Positions 1-11,792 of a DNA stretch of 64,000 nucleotides are shown piece by piece. How positions within the stretch are numbered: the first letter of the stretch is position 1; every line of letters starts with the position of its first letter. Below the pieces are notes generated by a model that was not told where the DNA came from, did not search any database, and worked only from the letters and a program-made list of their open reading frames with translations. The stretch lies in assembly GCA_021527695.1 (NCBI GenBank), contig JAKFAO010000007.1:310001-374000 (forward strand), given 5' to 3'. The stretch comes from Naematelia aurantialba. Lineage: Eukaryota; Basidiomycota; Tremellomycetes; Tremellales; Naemateliaceae. A program made the position numbers and the translations under genes.

Positions 1-247
1 GTCTGACGGGAGTCAGGGCGGGGTGGCTAAGAAACGCCCAAGAGGGAAGAGGAATTGATGCTTCGTGCTGGGACAGCTTGACACTAAGATAGCTTGATGC
101 CTGGATAGCTGGATAGCTTGGCGCTTGGATCGCTCTATGCCGGGGTAGCTTGACACTAGGAGGGCCGTATTCTTCGCTAGCTCGATGCTTGGGAGGCTGT
201 GTCTTGAATGGAGTACATTGCATGATCTGATAATGCAAGATGCTAAA
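1..247. other. intergenic edge with degenerate short repeats
   Basis: No gene is recognised. Positions about 70-200 hold a degenerate repeat built on variants of 'tagcttgatgcctggat' and 'gcttgacacta', repeated five or six times with changes. It lies downstream of the J-protein gene, which reads leftward and ends near 248. Confidence 0.4.
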
Positions 248-2036
248 CTACCATGCCGACCGCGGCGCGGCGGACAGGAACCTACTGACCACCACTTCGG
301 GTAATGGATCCATCTCTGGTGGTGGCGGTGGCAGATGAACCATGTTGTTCTGATCCAATCAGCCGGACACTACGCGACGCTTCACAGTCCCAGACCCACC
401 TTGGGATCCTGCCTTGACGCCCAGCTCTCCCCGGGCATCTCGACCTCGAACTTGATCCACAAATCTCCTCGCTCCTTTTTCCCTCGTCTGGGCAGCCCTT
501 CTCCGCGGATAACGCATACTTGGGACGGCTGGATGACCCGTTCGCCCTGCCTGCTCTCGACGCGAATCCCGCGGCCGTCAAGGTGCGTGAATAGCACTCT
601 GTTGAATCCCAGTAACGCCTCGGACAGCCGTATAGTGACGGATACGCTGAGGTCGGACGGTGATGCCGAGTGAGGGCGGAAGGCGGGATGAGATTTATGT
701 TGGATGTGAAAGATTACGTCGCCTGGAGGTATGTCCGGCTGTAGGGCGTGAGCAACCGAGTAACGGGGCACTAGACGTCGAGGGGTGAGGCCGGAGACCT
801 GATGACGAGGGGTGTGGCCGGAGACCTGATGATGAGGGCTGACACGTGAGGGGTGATGAGACATGAGACCAGACATGGACGTGAGACGTCAAAGTTGAGA
901 TGAGCAAGAGACGCACCGCCTCATCGCCCTCTCCGCGCAACGCTATCCGCTCGCCATCTTCTGTCCCCGGCTCGATCTGGAACTCGACTCGCTTCTTCTC
1001 CTTGACCACCTTGTTCCCCTTACACTTCTTACACCTGCACCAGCACCATTAGCTTCCCACACTGCCAAAGAGACCATACTCACCTCTCTTTCTCGCGCAG
1101 TCTGGTGCCCTCTCCATCACAGTCCGGACAAGTGACCTTCATCTTGCCCACCAAGCCTGGGCCCAGCTAGTCCCGTCAGCAGGCCTTATACGCGTCATTC
1201 GATGCAGTGACGCAGTGGACACACATGTCTGTCCGCTATGACCGATCCCTCGCCTTTGCACGTCATACATTCTGCTGGCTTTGCACCACCCCGCGCGCCA
1301 GATCTGGACACGGCGCGTCAGCCGGTAACTCGGGCTGGACGGAAGGAGGGAACAACGGAATCGCCTCTACTCACCCTTTGCAGACGCCGCATATCCGGTC
1401 GCGTTCGAGCCCGACCACGACTCGTTTCCCCTTGAACACCTCCTCCAGCGTTATTGGATACTCCACGATCGTGTCCTTCCCGCGACTAGGTTTCTTCCGG
1501 CTCGGCCCCCCGCCGCCCATATCGAATGATGCCCCGGCAAAGCCGAAGCCACCACCGAACATCGCTTCAAACAGGTCGTCCATATCTGGTCCTTCATTGA
1601 ACCCACCGTGCCGAGGTCCGTCCGGCCCATACTCATCATATGTTGCTCTCTGAACACTGTCAGTACAATTTCAGCCGGGTTCAGTGATATGAGCGGACAT
1701 CATTCGGATTTGAGAGTGTTTCGTATCTGGACATTGTTTGTCAGCTGAAGACTGGAAGAAACCTCATGCCGCAACTCACGCTTGGCCTATCTTCTGAAAC
1801 ATCTCATGTGCTTGTGGGTCATCAGGGTTCTACATTCATCAGCCCGGAGCGCTCGCCTGACTCGGTACACTCGCCTTGTCCTAAATCGTAGATTCAGCAT
1901 GGAAACTGCTATATCAACTGGATCGACGCACCGGGTGATGTTGCATTGCCTTCCGCTTATACGCCTTCTTGATGTCCACCTCGGTCGCGTCGACGGACAC
2001 CTCGAGGAGGTCATAGTAGCTCGTGTCGACTACCAT
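248..2036 (-). CDS. class A (type I) J-domain Hsp40 co-chaperone, Ydj1/Xdj1-like
   Basis: This is an Hsp70 co-chaperone that presents unfolded clients and stimulates Hsp70 ATPase. Ten exons are inferred: 1932-2036, 1875-1880, 1780-1829, 1699-1726, 1375-1649, 1225-1303, 1084-1166, 917-1034, 400-738 and 248-349. They total 1185 nt, or 394 residues, a normal length for the class. In order they encode a J domain (start MVVDTSYYDLLEV; the HPD motif is completed by the 6-nt second exon), a short G/F stretch (MFGGGFGFAG), a CxxCxGxG zinc-finger region (CGVCKGSG, CMTCKGEG, CPDCDGEG, CKKCKGN), the C-terminal client-binding domains (GDVIFHIQHKSHPAFRP) and a tail with PLPEVV. The second intron uses a GC donor (AAG/GCGAGT). 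The start was chosen because MVVDTSYYDLLEV is the family N-terminus. The last exon and the exact stop are the least certain part. Confidence 0.85.
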
Positions 2037-2807
2037 TGGATGGTTGTCTGTTGTATGGGATGAAAAGACACGATGGGATGCGACTGCTTGTAAAATCAAT
2101 CGTCTGAATGGCTCAGGCACGTTTTGCCGAGAAACGGGTGGCGAATGCGCCTTGTCATAGGGGGTTGTAGGTCTTCACTGCAAGATACAGAAGAGTGCGA
2201 GGTTGTCACAGAGGTGCGTCGTGGCTCTCACGTGGAGCAGCATCTGGGTGACAGAGGGTAGAGGGCACAAAGAGGAAATGTGTGCGCGAAACTGTTATGG
2301 CGGGAAGGGCCGTTCTGTTGGCCCTCGGCCGTAGCTTGTGCGCCTGAAATGATGCTTTTGAGCCGCTCGAAGCGACAGCAGTATCGTACTGCCAGCCATG
2401 CTCATATCCCGCACCTTAGGCTCATGAGTACCCGAGAAGGGGATTGTAGAAAAGAACATGCCTGAATAGCATGTGTCCACACCACATGCCTTGGTCTGAG
2501 ACACCACGCACCCAAAAAGTCGGGAGTCGCTGTCCCGCGCGGGCAGACTTTCCGCCCCTGCACTTATCGTCGTCGTCTATCCATTCATCACCTTGCCCGC
2601 CTTTTGCAGCTCTCGACACGCCGTATTCAAGAGCCGATTGGGGAACTGTACGAGTGGAAGCATGCACCGCTGGGCGGTTCCTGCGGGAAGCACGGCGTGA
2701 ACCACACAGAGGTCTTCGCAGTGTGCCTCATCTCAACGTCAAAGGGTGCCATCCTCGGTCGACCTGTCAATCGGTCTTCGATCTTCTAAATCAATGGTCA
2801 GCGATAC
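2037..2807. promoter_or_regulatory. divergent promoter region, J protein / TRP-like gene
   Basis: There are 771 bp between the two divergent start codons (2036 leftward, 2808 rightward), so both promoters must lie here. Only short open frames without family resemblance are present. No TATA box or heat-shock element was identified with confidence. Confidence 0.5.
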
Positions 2808-5800
2808 ATGGTCCAGTCATTTATGCCAGTGGCTTTATTGATGCTCCTGCAGTCTCTTGGTATGATTCTACAGCTCTGCTGTGCCGCGGCCCTCCTCGCC
2901 CTCAGCACAGCCACTCCTCTTGAAGCGAACTTCACTTCTTGTCTGTCCTCGTACTCCCCGCTCGGATCATCGGGCTCTCTGCTGAATGTCACGAGCGTCT
3001 TTGCCAACCTCGTGTCTGGTTCAGAGGCGGCATCTTTGGGCTTGACGGGAGACGGACACAGCGTGCTCCGGGTCGACGTCATCGGCGTTCTCGGCGAGGA
3101 GCTCGAGGGGTACAGCAACAGTACCAACAAGCTAGGTGAGCGCGTTGCGGTCGTCGCAGGCAGGGGAGACCAGGGGCTGAGTTTGGTGTAGCGACGTTGT
3201 TCACGGATACTACGACGGGGGGGCTGAATGTATATTCGTCCACTACCTGGGTCTGTAACTCGATCTTCCCGTCGACGTTGCCAGAGCCATACCACCGGTA
3301 CAACATAACGTACTGTCCCCTGGCGGCTGGCGATTTCGCGCTCAACATCTCTGTGCCCCTCTATCGCTCTTATGCGCTCACGACCCTCCGCACCCAGATA
3401 CGTATAGTCGACACCAGCCTCACTGCCGCTACCTTGTCCTGCATCGACGTCGACTTTACGCCCTACCAAGACTCGGGGTGGTACTACAGCTTGATCCTGT
3501 GGCTTCCTGTGGCGCTGGCGATTGGATTCTGGGCCGCGACGTGGGGCGCACGCTTCGCCGCTGGTTGGGTCGTTGGCAGCGGAGTAGCAGAGTATGATAC
3601 CAAGGAAGGGCAGAACGGTCGGGCGGAAGGCACCTCTGGCAAGCGAGAGGCGACTATGCGCAAATGGGGTACGATGATTGTCAGCGGGCTTAGTGGCGAG
3701 CGATTAAGCGTATCAGGCGGTCTTCTGCGTTTCGGTACGTCGAATCACACTGACCAGAGCATTCCAGCATACTGACAGAATGATCAGTCACGCCAGGCTT
3801 GCGGGATATCCTGTATCATATCCAGTGGTGCACCATCATCAACATGGTCGCCGTCGATTGGCCGGCATTTTCTTGTGAGCCTTTGCCGTCTCAGACATCC
3901 TGGACCGACTCGGAAGCTGACGCGTGTCAGACCCGATCTTTGCCAATGGGGCTTGGGCAGACCTCGTGGGAAGTGAGTGAGAAGTGAGAACCGTTGACTG
4001 ATCTGACAGATGTGACACTTGTTCAAGGCGCCGAGTCATCATCCAAACACCTCAACGTCTACCCTACAAACTACACCCCGCCGTCTCAGTACGCAACGAT
4101 GATGGACGATTCACTCTATCCACTGTATCTAGACCAAAACGCCTTCAATCCGCTCCTCGATCTCCGCGGATCACGTAACGGTCTGCAGTCATGGGCGACT
4201 GCTGTTGGACTCCGCGACGAGGATCTCTTTGGCACATGCCTTTCGATTTTCCTCGTGATCACTGCCGGAGTCATACTTCTCAGCGTCCTGCTATGGACTT
4301 TGCATGGGCTCGGCGAGCTCCTCGGCACAGAACATCGAGCCTCTGGACCTGTGCGAAACTCGATGGGAAGTAGCTCAAAGCACAGTCTTGGAGCTAAAGA
4401 GGCCTACGAGCCATCCGGTTATGGCTGGGGCAGTGACGGTTCTGCCTTGCCAACTCAAGGGTCTCTGGCGACCCAAGCACAGTCTCGTAAAGCTCTCAAT
4501 GTGAATGGACGATCAAGACTTCGCCGAACATGGTTCCGCTTTAAACCCAAAGGCGAAGCCGGTGCGTTCCATGCCGCTGCCCTGTACGGTAATCTCCTCC
4601 GACTCATCCTCATGTTTCACCTGCCGATCACCACATTCTCCATGTATCAGCTCACGATCTCCCATGCGAGTATCGTGAGCCGAGTCTTTGCCGCACTCGC
4701 ACTTGCCTTCTTGTCAATCCTTGTGCCAGCCGGCGTCATGTTCAAGATCTCCCGTACTCCCAGTGGCAAGCTGTATGACGCTACGCGAACACTGCTTGCC
4801 CTTGGACCCATGTACAACGTGTACGTCGAGGACAAGCAGATGTTCCGCGTCTTTCCTCTGCTCGCGAGTCTGGTCACTGGAATCGCGGTTGGGGCAGGCC
4901 AGAAGAGTGGACTTGCCCAGGCGCTAGTGCTTGTATTGGTGGAGTTGACGATGCTGCTTTTACCGGCGGCCTGGTATCCCTGGGGTGAAGGAGCGAGCAT
5001 GGGCGCCCCGGGGGCGTTTTTGGCTGTCATACGAGTGGCATCGGCGGTGTTGGTGCTGATTCTGAGCCCGGCGGTGAGTCAGACTTCTGAGCAAAGCTGA
5101 TAAGGAGATGAACATGTCTGCATCTGCTCTTGACTGGCTGGCGTACGCCATACTACTTCTACAAGGCATCGCATTCGCGTTTTTCCTCATCATGCTTCTC
5201 ACCAAGATCACCGAAGGCCTCATTCGCTTGTTCGGTGGAGTACACTTTGACGAGTCGACCCATCCTCTCGATGGGGGTCTCTTTGCAGCCATCATGGATC
5301 TCGATTGTCTGAATGGTGTGCGAGGGGGAAAGGCGGCTGCTCGAAGGCGGAGGAAGCGTGGTTCACGACAACTGCAGCGTAACGTGTCTGCGGCTGGCAG
5401 CTTGACGACGCAAATGATGCTTGACAAGTACTCGCAAGGGGTGTCGAGGGACCAAGCTCGAAGCGAGGGCACGACTCCGTTCCTATCGCCGTATTCAGCC
5501 GGCGTGACTGAGCTGGGAAGCTACTTTCCCGGACCCAACCATCAGCCGCCTCTCGGGCCGCCTCCCCTCGAGCGGCACAGTTCCGACTCTCGCTCCGAGG
5601 AACCTCATGTGGGCAATATCATGGATGCGTGGAAACCTCCTCCGAGCACTACAAACGACGGATACGCACTGCCTGGGACGTATGCGCCGGCTCTGGCATC
5701 GCCGGTCAACGAGGTGTCTTCGACGAATGGGCAGCCTCATGGCTTTTCGGTCATCCGAGGAGGTCGAGCGAATTACGCCGACCCATATACAGTTTCGGAA

Positions 5801-7033
5801 GGCGCTCCTGCGCCACGTATCACCATATCACCGCACCCGACGAACGCAGCCTCGGCTTTGGCAGGCCATGCGCGTGGCCTGTCGAATAGCGGAAACCTAT
5901 ATAACGGTGCACCGATCGGTATCGGGGCCGGTGTGGGTGTTGTCGGGGCCGGTGTCGCCCACGGCCACACTAGTCCTCCGCATAGTCCGCCTCTGTACCC
6001 GCCTGGTCATCCGACGGGTGTGCGGGCGAACAACCACGGGCTCCGGCCGCCGTCGCTTCTGATCCCCAAACGCCGGTCGCTCAACAATCTCAAAGACGAT
6101 AATTCTCCAGACTCCCCCGCGTCTCAATACAGCACCGACAGGAGCAAGAAGGGGAAACGGCGGACGAGGACGACCGGCTGGCTCGGCGCGCATGGCGGCG
6201 CCGCAGGTCACACCGATACCGAAGAGTCAGACGATGAGCCTGGCCCGTCGCGGCGCAAGGCAAAGCGCGTGTCGAGGGAGCCCGCGCCGTTCGAGCCGGT
6301 GCCTCTCGTCGTGGACGACGAGATGGAGTTTGGCCGCCGCGCCGGCGGCGGGTGGTGGTCCGTCCTGGGTCTGGCGCCGAAGCGGGACCTGAACGACGTC
6401 GACGAGATCGCGCGGGACGAGAACAAGGCGCGCAAGGCCGCGCTGGCGAAAGAGAGCGGCAGCCTGTTCGCAGGCGTCGACGCGCCGCCTCTGAGCGGCG
6501 CCAAAAAGGGGTTCGTGGTGAATCGGAAGCCGTCGGCGAGCCCCCTCCACCCCGGAGGATCGAGCAGTGCGCGAGCGCGCGTCGGCTCACCCGACGCTCA
6601 GGCGGACAGGAGCTTCAGAGTCAAGCGGCTCGGACAGCTGACCCCGGAACCGATCGCCGTCGACGTCCCCCCCACACTCAGCGTCCCAGGCGGCGAAACG
6701 TCCCCCGTCTTGCCTCCGATCGCGACGATGCCCAGCACGTCGTCGCCTCCGCCCGCGGTCCCCGCTGCACCCGCAGCCCCCGTGCGGTCGTTCCGCGTCA
6801 TCCGGCCACAGACACACACGCAACCACAAACACACACGCATACACAGACGCAGCGGCAGACGCAGACGCAAACGCAAACGCAAACGCAAACGCAAAACCA
6901 GACGCAAGCGCGGCCAGCGTCTACGTCTACACCGCCTGCCTCGCCGCCGCACGTGGACTGGCCAGTAGGATATCCGCCCGACTCGTTCGTCCCGCTTGCT
7001 CCGCGCCACAAGCGGGGCACGGGATCCAAGTAG
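2808..7033 (+). CDS. TRP-like integral membrane channel (ML-like plus TRP domains)
   Basis: Fungal TRP/Pkd2/Flc-type membrane protein, probably a cation or FAD-carrier-type channel of the plasma or vacuolar membrane; the exact substrate cannot be told. Six exons (2808-3135, 3192-3734, 3788-3874, 3931-3972, 4010-5073, 5105-7033) total 3993 nt, or 1330 residues. The N-terminus has a signal peptide followed by a Cys-containing, N-glycosylatable luminal ML-like domain (FTSCLSSYSPLG; NITYCPL). The first transmembrane helix is YSLILWLPVALAIGFWA; several more follow from about 4200 to 5250, the last being LAYAILLLQGIAFAFFLIML. The final ~600 residues are cytosolic, disordered and rich in Pro, Ser and basic residues, with a Gln-Thr tract near 6830-6910. 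The intron at 5074-5104 is only 31 nt; without splicing it the frame stops before the last helix. Confidence 0.85.
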
Positions 7034-7465
7034 GGCGTGGCGTGCCGGGGCGACTGGGGTCCGCGTGGCCTGATCGGCGTGCTAGGAGTCCACAGGCGTG
7101 CACGAAGTATACGAGATGATGCTCCGTACTGTGATCACGAGGAAACGCGATACAACGGACAATTGTGCAAGTTGGTATAATATGGTCCATGCACACTAGG
7201 ATGCAATCCATCTTGTTGACTGGAAATCATGACTTGGACTGAGACGACGATATCCACGTTCATGTACATGATGCATGCTCCTAGTGTTTCGTCTGCCAGA
7301 AAATGCTGACTCCAGACAGCCGAGAGCCTAGGCTAATTTTGTTTCGTTGAGGGTCATTCGAAGAGTCATGCCGAGTCGTTCCGCCAAGTGCAATGTTGAG
7401 AGTCCGGTGGTTGAGAGTCTGGCCATGTATCAAGCATAAGTCGAGAGTCCTCCCTCCCTAGACGG
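7034..7465. other. convergent intergenic region
   Basis: 432 bp between the 3' ends of the TRP-like gene and the GST-like gene. It should hold both 3' UTRs and poly(A) sites. No gene or repeat is seen. Confidence 0.5.
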
Positions 7466-9009
7466 CTAGTGGATTTTGTTGTTCTTGAAGCTATCGCGAG
7501 CGATCCATGCACTAGACAAGCATCAGTAAATAGCTAACCTTGGCTGCAAGCCTGATCCTCGCCCGCCAAGGCAGAGTCGGAACGTCGCAACGTCGCAGAC
7601 GACTCACTCCCAGTACCTGCCGACGACAGGGTCCATGGCGTGCCCACCGGTATATTCTTGCAGCTTTGGAATGACCACGGACGCAGGCGAGCCGGGCTCG
7701 ACACCGGTGCAGGTGACGATGCGTGCTAGCCATGTGATCACGTGGTCTGCGGGAGTCAGTTGAGCAGCAGACGTATATTGAGCATTGAGCCTGCGGATGA
7801 GGATCACAGAGTTGTCGAAGTCTACTGGTTCCTCGGAAGTTCATTGAGGACAGGACTGGAGCGTGGAAACAGGATAGGAGCTGCACACGAAAGGCACGGT
7901 CCAGAGAGGTATCACGCACAATCGGCCTCTCCGGGGATCTTTCCGGTGACAAACGGAGCCTCGGTCTTCTTCAATGCCTGGGTGACGACGCCGCGGATGG
8001 TGATGCCGACTGAGTTCCACAGCGATGCGGCCGTCGCGTAGTGCTCCTTCTTGGCGGCCGCCTATGATCGACACATCAGCTTCTGCGAGTCCTTCGGCAG
8101 AATAGCATGGTGAATATGAAGTGAGCAGAGGGAGATGCGTACATCTGGGCTTCCCGTGTAGAACTCGAGGAGCTGCCTGTTATCCTGCTGTTTCTTGGTC
8201 AAGAAGGTTTTGAACTCTTCCGGAGCTTCCGGCGCATACCTGCAGAAGGAAGCAAGGTCAACTGCCGTGAATCCTTCTCTACCGATAGTGACCGATACCT
8301 GCTGCACTCACTTGTCGAGTGCCTTTTGCCTCCCTGCAAGGAAATCCTTGGCAAGCCCGTTCTTCTTCGAGTCGTAGTCTGCATCGTCTCGAGCGAACAG
8401 CAAGGTGGCGTTGGGATCATGGGCGGCTCCGTGCACCTGTGCCAAGTTCAGCGATGCAGCTCGGGAGGGAAGAAGACGCCCAACCTCTTCGATGAGAGAC
8501 GTGCTGGTGTGTGCGCTGACGCCGGGTGGGTGCGGCGCCAGTCTCAGCAGCTCCTTGGTCACGGTCTGCACCAGTCAGCCGGGCCACGTGGTCGGAGAGG
8601 TGAGCGCTGTGTGCGTACTGTGGAGTCTGCGAACGTCTTGCCATCCGCGACGAGCGCAGGCACAGTCCCCGACGCTGTGACCTTGAGGTAGTCGGGGTTG
8701 AAGTTGGCTCCCTAGGTAACGCGTCAATGCTCAACTCGAACCCTAGACTCGGACCGTCTCACCTCGCCGAGATTGATGCTGATCCACTCAATGTCCCCGT
8801 CTTTGAATCCGGCCTCCGAGATCGCCAGCTTCGGCACGTTCGCCCAGCATGATCCGGAAAACTCGTAAAGCTCTGTCCGCCACTGTCAGTCCCACAGCCA
8901 TGCCTACCGTCGGGAGGTTGGGCTCCGGCGTTCTCGGTCTCCGCCCGTTCCTCCGGCCAAAGGAGTCGGGTTACGCGTCGACGGACTCACTGGGCTTGGA
9001 CTGGCTCAT
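7466..9009 (-). CDS. glutathione S-transferase-like protein
   Basis: Likely conjugates glutathione to electrophiles, or is a GST-fold protein of unknown substrate. The first coding exon is 19 nt (8991-9009, MSQSKP) and the second 25 nt (8908-8932). The spliced N-terminus then reads NAGAQPPDELYEFSGSCWAN, a thioredoxin-fold start, followed by GTVPALVADGKTFADST, which matches the GST glutathione-site loop (cis-Pro after Val). The C-terminal helical half includes APEEFKTFLTKKQQDNRQLL and VVGRYWDAWIARDSFK, the latter made by joining 7608 to 7511 across a 96-nt intron. Without that splice the frame stops at RYWE. At least eight exons are needed. The GST family call is firm; the class is not assigned. 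Confidence 0.75.
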
Positions 9010-10041
9010 TGTGCTGGGCTACTGTATTAGATTAGGTATTGTACTTTGTGTCTGCGACGATGCAATGGTTGAGAGCGAAGGTTGCTTGGGATGAACGACG
9101 GTAGCCGGCAGATCGTCGAGGGTTGTCGCTTCCCCGGTATGCTGCGTCATGGCACGTGGCACTGGTCCGTGCGCTGAGGATCCGGGTGGCGAAGGTGTGG
9201 CATTGGAGGAGGAATCTGATGTCGGTGCTCTGATAGTAACGCACTGAGGCTTTCTTTTTCAGCATCGAGCTACTCTTGGTGGCATGTTGACTGCATAGGC
9301 ACTTGCAGCTTGGTGTCGTAAAGGAACGAGGGTGATGAAGACAAGACTAGACAGGTATAGTACGGATAGGCAGGGACGACAGGTGTCAGTAGTGATGGGA
9401 GTAGTCGGCTCTGTCGAGTCCAACGTGCGCGGACACTGCTTTTCACGAGCTTCGGTAATGTAGACAGGCTCTCAGAGATTGGCTCCCAGGAGTTACGTGC
9501 CTCTGTTTACGCCACGTTCACGTTACCCGCAAGGGGCGTTGTTGTGGGCTCGCCTGGTCCACATGCGCGCAATTGCCCCGCGATGCTTCCTTCAGTCCAC
9601 GGGTCGTCCTCCTTCAGCAGCCGTCGTGCACAGTCAAGCATGCGTCTCTTGCACCAGAGTCCACTGGGGTTTGTCCGAAGCCGGGGAGGTCTTCGGTGCA
9701 GCTCTTCTGGTTCCACATCTTCTGAGACAATCTTCTGGGCACAATCTTCTGGTTTCATCTTCCGGCTACAATCTTCTGGCTATATGTTCTGGCTATATCT
9801 TCTGGCTACAGGCCTTGTGGCAGCACATCTTCCGGCTAAACATCTTGTGGCCACCCTTTCTACGGACGCATGCCTTCGCCTTCATGCCTTCCGGCCTTTG
9901 TCTGCCAGGTCTCTATCACTCAGACGGAGCTCCACTTCAAAACCGGGAAGGCCTCCGGACTAATCGCTTTTACACTCGGTCTTCCAGCCGTGGTATTCTC
10001 CCTCATAAACGCGTACTTTCCGAGCCCAGCAGGCACACCCC
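9010..10041. promoter_or_regulatory. divergent intergenic region with repeat
   Basis: About 1 kb between the GST-like gene start (leftward) and the unknown gene start at 10042 (rightward). It should hold both promoters. The right part, about 9700-9850, is a degenerate tandem repeat (next entry). No coding sequence is convincing here. Confidence 0.45.
9700..9850. repeat. degenerate 'caatcttctggcta' tandem repeat
   Basis: About eight imperfect units of 14-18 bp share the core 'tcttctgg' or 'tcttccggct' (for example near 9731, 9748, 9765, 9772, 9795 and 9827). The array is within 350 bp upstream of the start codon at 10042, so it may be in the promoter or 5' UTR of that gene. Confidence 0.55.
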
Positions 10042-11504
10042 ATGAACGGCTCTTTCCGTCCAGGTTCAGCGCGGTCTCGCTCAACAGAGCGCACAGATAT
10101 GGCGTCGCTTGATGAGGAACTCGACTCAGAACCGCCAGGCGCGAGCTCGCACTTGACGGCGGGGACGACCGCCGCTATCGGCTCTAAGAAACTGCCTGCC
10201 GCGCCGCCAGACTCTATGCCCTCTACGTACTCGGACGAGGACGCAACGGTGCCCGTGGGCTCCGGACGCCGCACGCTAGCACCGGACTTCAAGTTTCCCG
10301 CCATCGGGTCCTCAGGGTCGGGGGGTACCAAGTTCCTCTGTCTGCATTTCACGCAGCCAGATAGGTTGAGAGCGATTGCCTCGCCGCCCGGGATACACGA
10401 CGCCATCCGTACGGCGATCGAGAGGTCGTGGCAGAGAGGGATACAGAGCGAAAGGCCATGCGAAGACAGTTCGTGCGAGTGGAAGCTCAGCGGTCGACCT
10501 TGTGAGTCCCTCCCTCGTTCCAGCAGCCTCGCCGTCATCGTACCGTCACTGCCACTGCCACGCCTTCGCCTCTACCCCTCCCGCACCAGTTGACCATCGT
10601 GGTCCTGGATCTTATTCTTCATGCTTCACACTATAGGCCTGGGCTGACGGAAACCCCTCCGTCCAAAGGGGAAGGAGCCGGGAAAGACGCCACTCCAGCC
10701 CGGCGGGTCATGTGCCACCTGTTATCTGCGCTCTCCAGTCGGGGATGGCACTACGTCGCCGACCTGAACCGCAAGACAAGGATCAAGTCTACGCTGTTCT
10801 TCCGCTCCGGATCGTCCTGGGACCGCACCTTCTTCTGCGTGTCGCTTCGCAAGACCGACCGGATCCGCATCATCGACCCGCCGGACGAACTCACCAAGCA
10901 GGCGTTTATCGCTGCCGTCACGGTGAGTCGCCTCCCCACTGAATGCTCGACATGTTCTGTCACCAAAACACAAAACACAGAGACAAAATGGAAATCGTAG
11001 AATGCAGCTGATACTGCGTCTCTCCGTGCCACCGCCTGTGCCTTCCCGCGTTGCATGCGGTTGCTGGCAATGTGCGTCTGTTCATGCTGGCTCTCCCTGT
11101 GTTCCGTGTCGCCACTGGGACAGGACAACTGGCGGCCTGGTATCCAGCGCTCAAAGGAAACTGGAGGATACCACCAGCTCCAGCTGCGCGGCAACCCGTG
11201 GTCGACGTGGAAAGGCGCTCAAATCGAAAACACTGGCCTCATGTTGTGCTCGGTCATGTCTGCGATGGCCGCGCGGGGCTTTGGCCTTGTCGCCAGCGTG
11301 GACCTGATTGGCGGCATGGGCGAGCAGGGCAGCGATAGTGCGTCGTGCCTCTGTTGCCTTCCACTCCTCCCCCATCTCCCATCTCGTGCCTCGGTCCCTC
11401 GTCCCCTTCTTCCTTACAAAGCGGCATGAAGCTCGCTCGCTCCTTCCTCCATATACACTGACGAAGTCTTAGACTCCTGGTTCTTCGCGAGCAAAGCGGC
11501 CTAG
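10042..11504 (+). CDS. conserved fungal protein of unknown function
   Basis: Not recognised as a named family. The N-terminal 100 residues are low-complexity (Ser, Pro, Ala). A folded core follows: KFLCLHFTQPDRLRAIASPP, then CHLLSALSSRGWHYVADL, SSWDRTFFCVSLRKTDRIRI, IDPPDELTKQAFIAAV, ETGGYHQLQLRGNPW, and GLMLCSVMSAMAARGFGLVA. The end is NSWFFASKAA, read from exon 11473-11504. Exons are 10042 to about 10504, about 10660-10922, 11124-11337 and 11473-11504. The acceptor of exon 2 is ambiguous (three in-frame AGs between 10665 and 10691). The dense Trp/Arg/Asp core and clean splice phases show it is a real gene. No catalytic motif was identified. Confidence 0.6.
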
Positions 11505-11678
11505 TCACCCAGAGTCGCCAACGCCGTGACTTCGTGGCGACATATACGCGGAACGAGCCCCGAAGGAGACGCTCACTGGCCACATGAATCCAGATCTGAA
11601 AGCCTCAGAAATCTGACAGCCTCAGGTACCACGCAGACTAGAAATGTACCGTGTACCAGATGCATGCACAGCCACCAG

Positions 11679-11792
11679 CTACACTGCGTTTGCGATCGCG
11701 TCCGCCGCCTGATCAGCTACACTGTCTTTGCCATTGCGTCCGCCGCCTGATCAGCTACACTGAGCTTGCAATTGCGTCCGCCGCTTGATCAG
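11679..11792 (-). repeat. three 38-bp tandem repeats just after the ADE1 stop codon
   Basis: On the minus strand three consecutive 38-nt units (11755-11792, 11717-11754, 11679-11716) begin CTGATCA(A/G)GCGGCGGACGC and end GTGTAG. Each is a copy of the last bases of the ADE1 reading frame, including its TAG stop. The unit is not a multiple of three. It therefore looks like a tandem duplication of the stop-codon region, lying in the 3' UTR. Confidence 0.85.
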
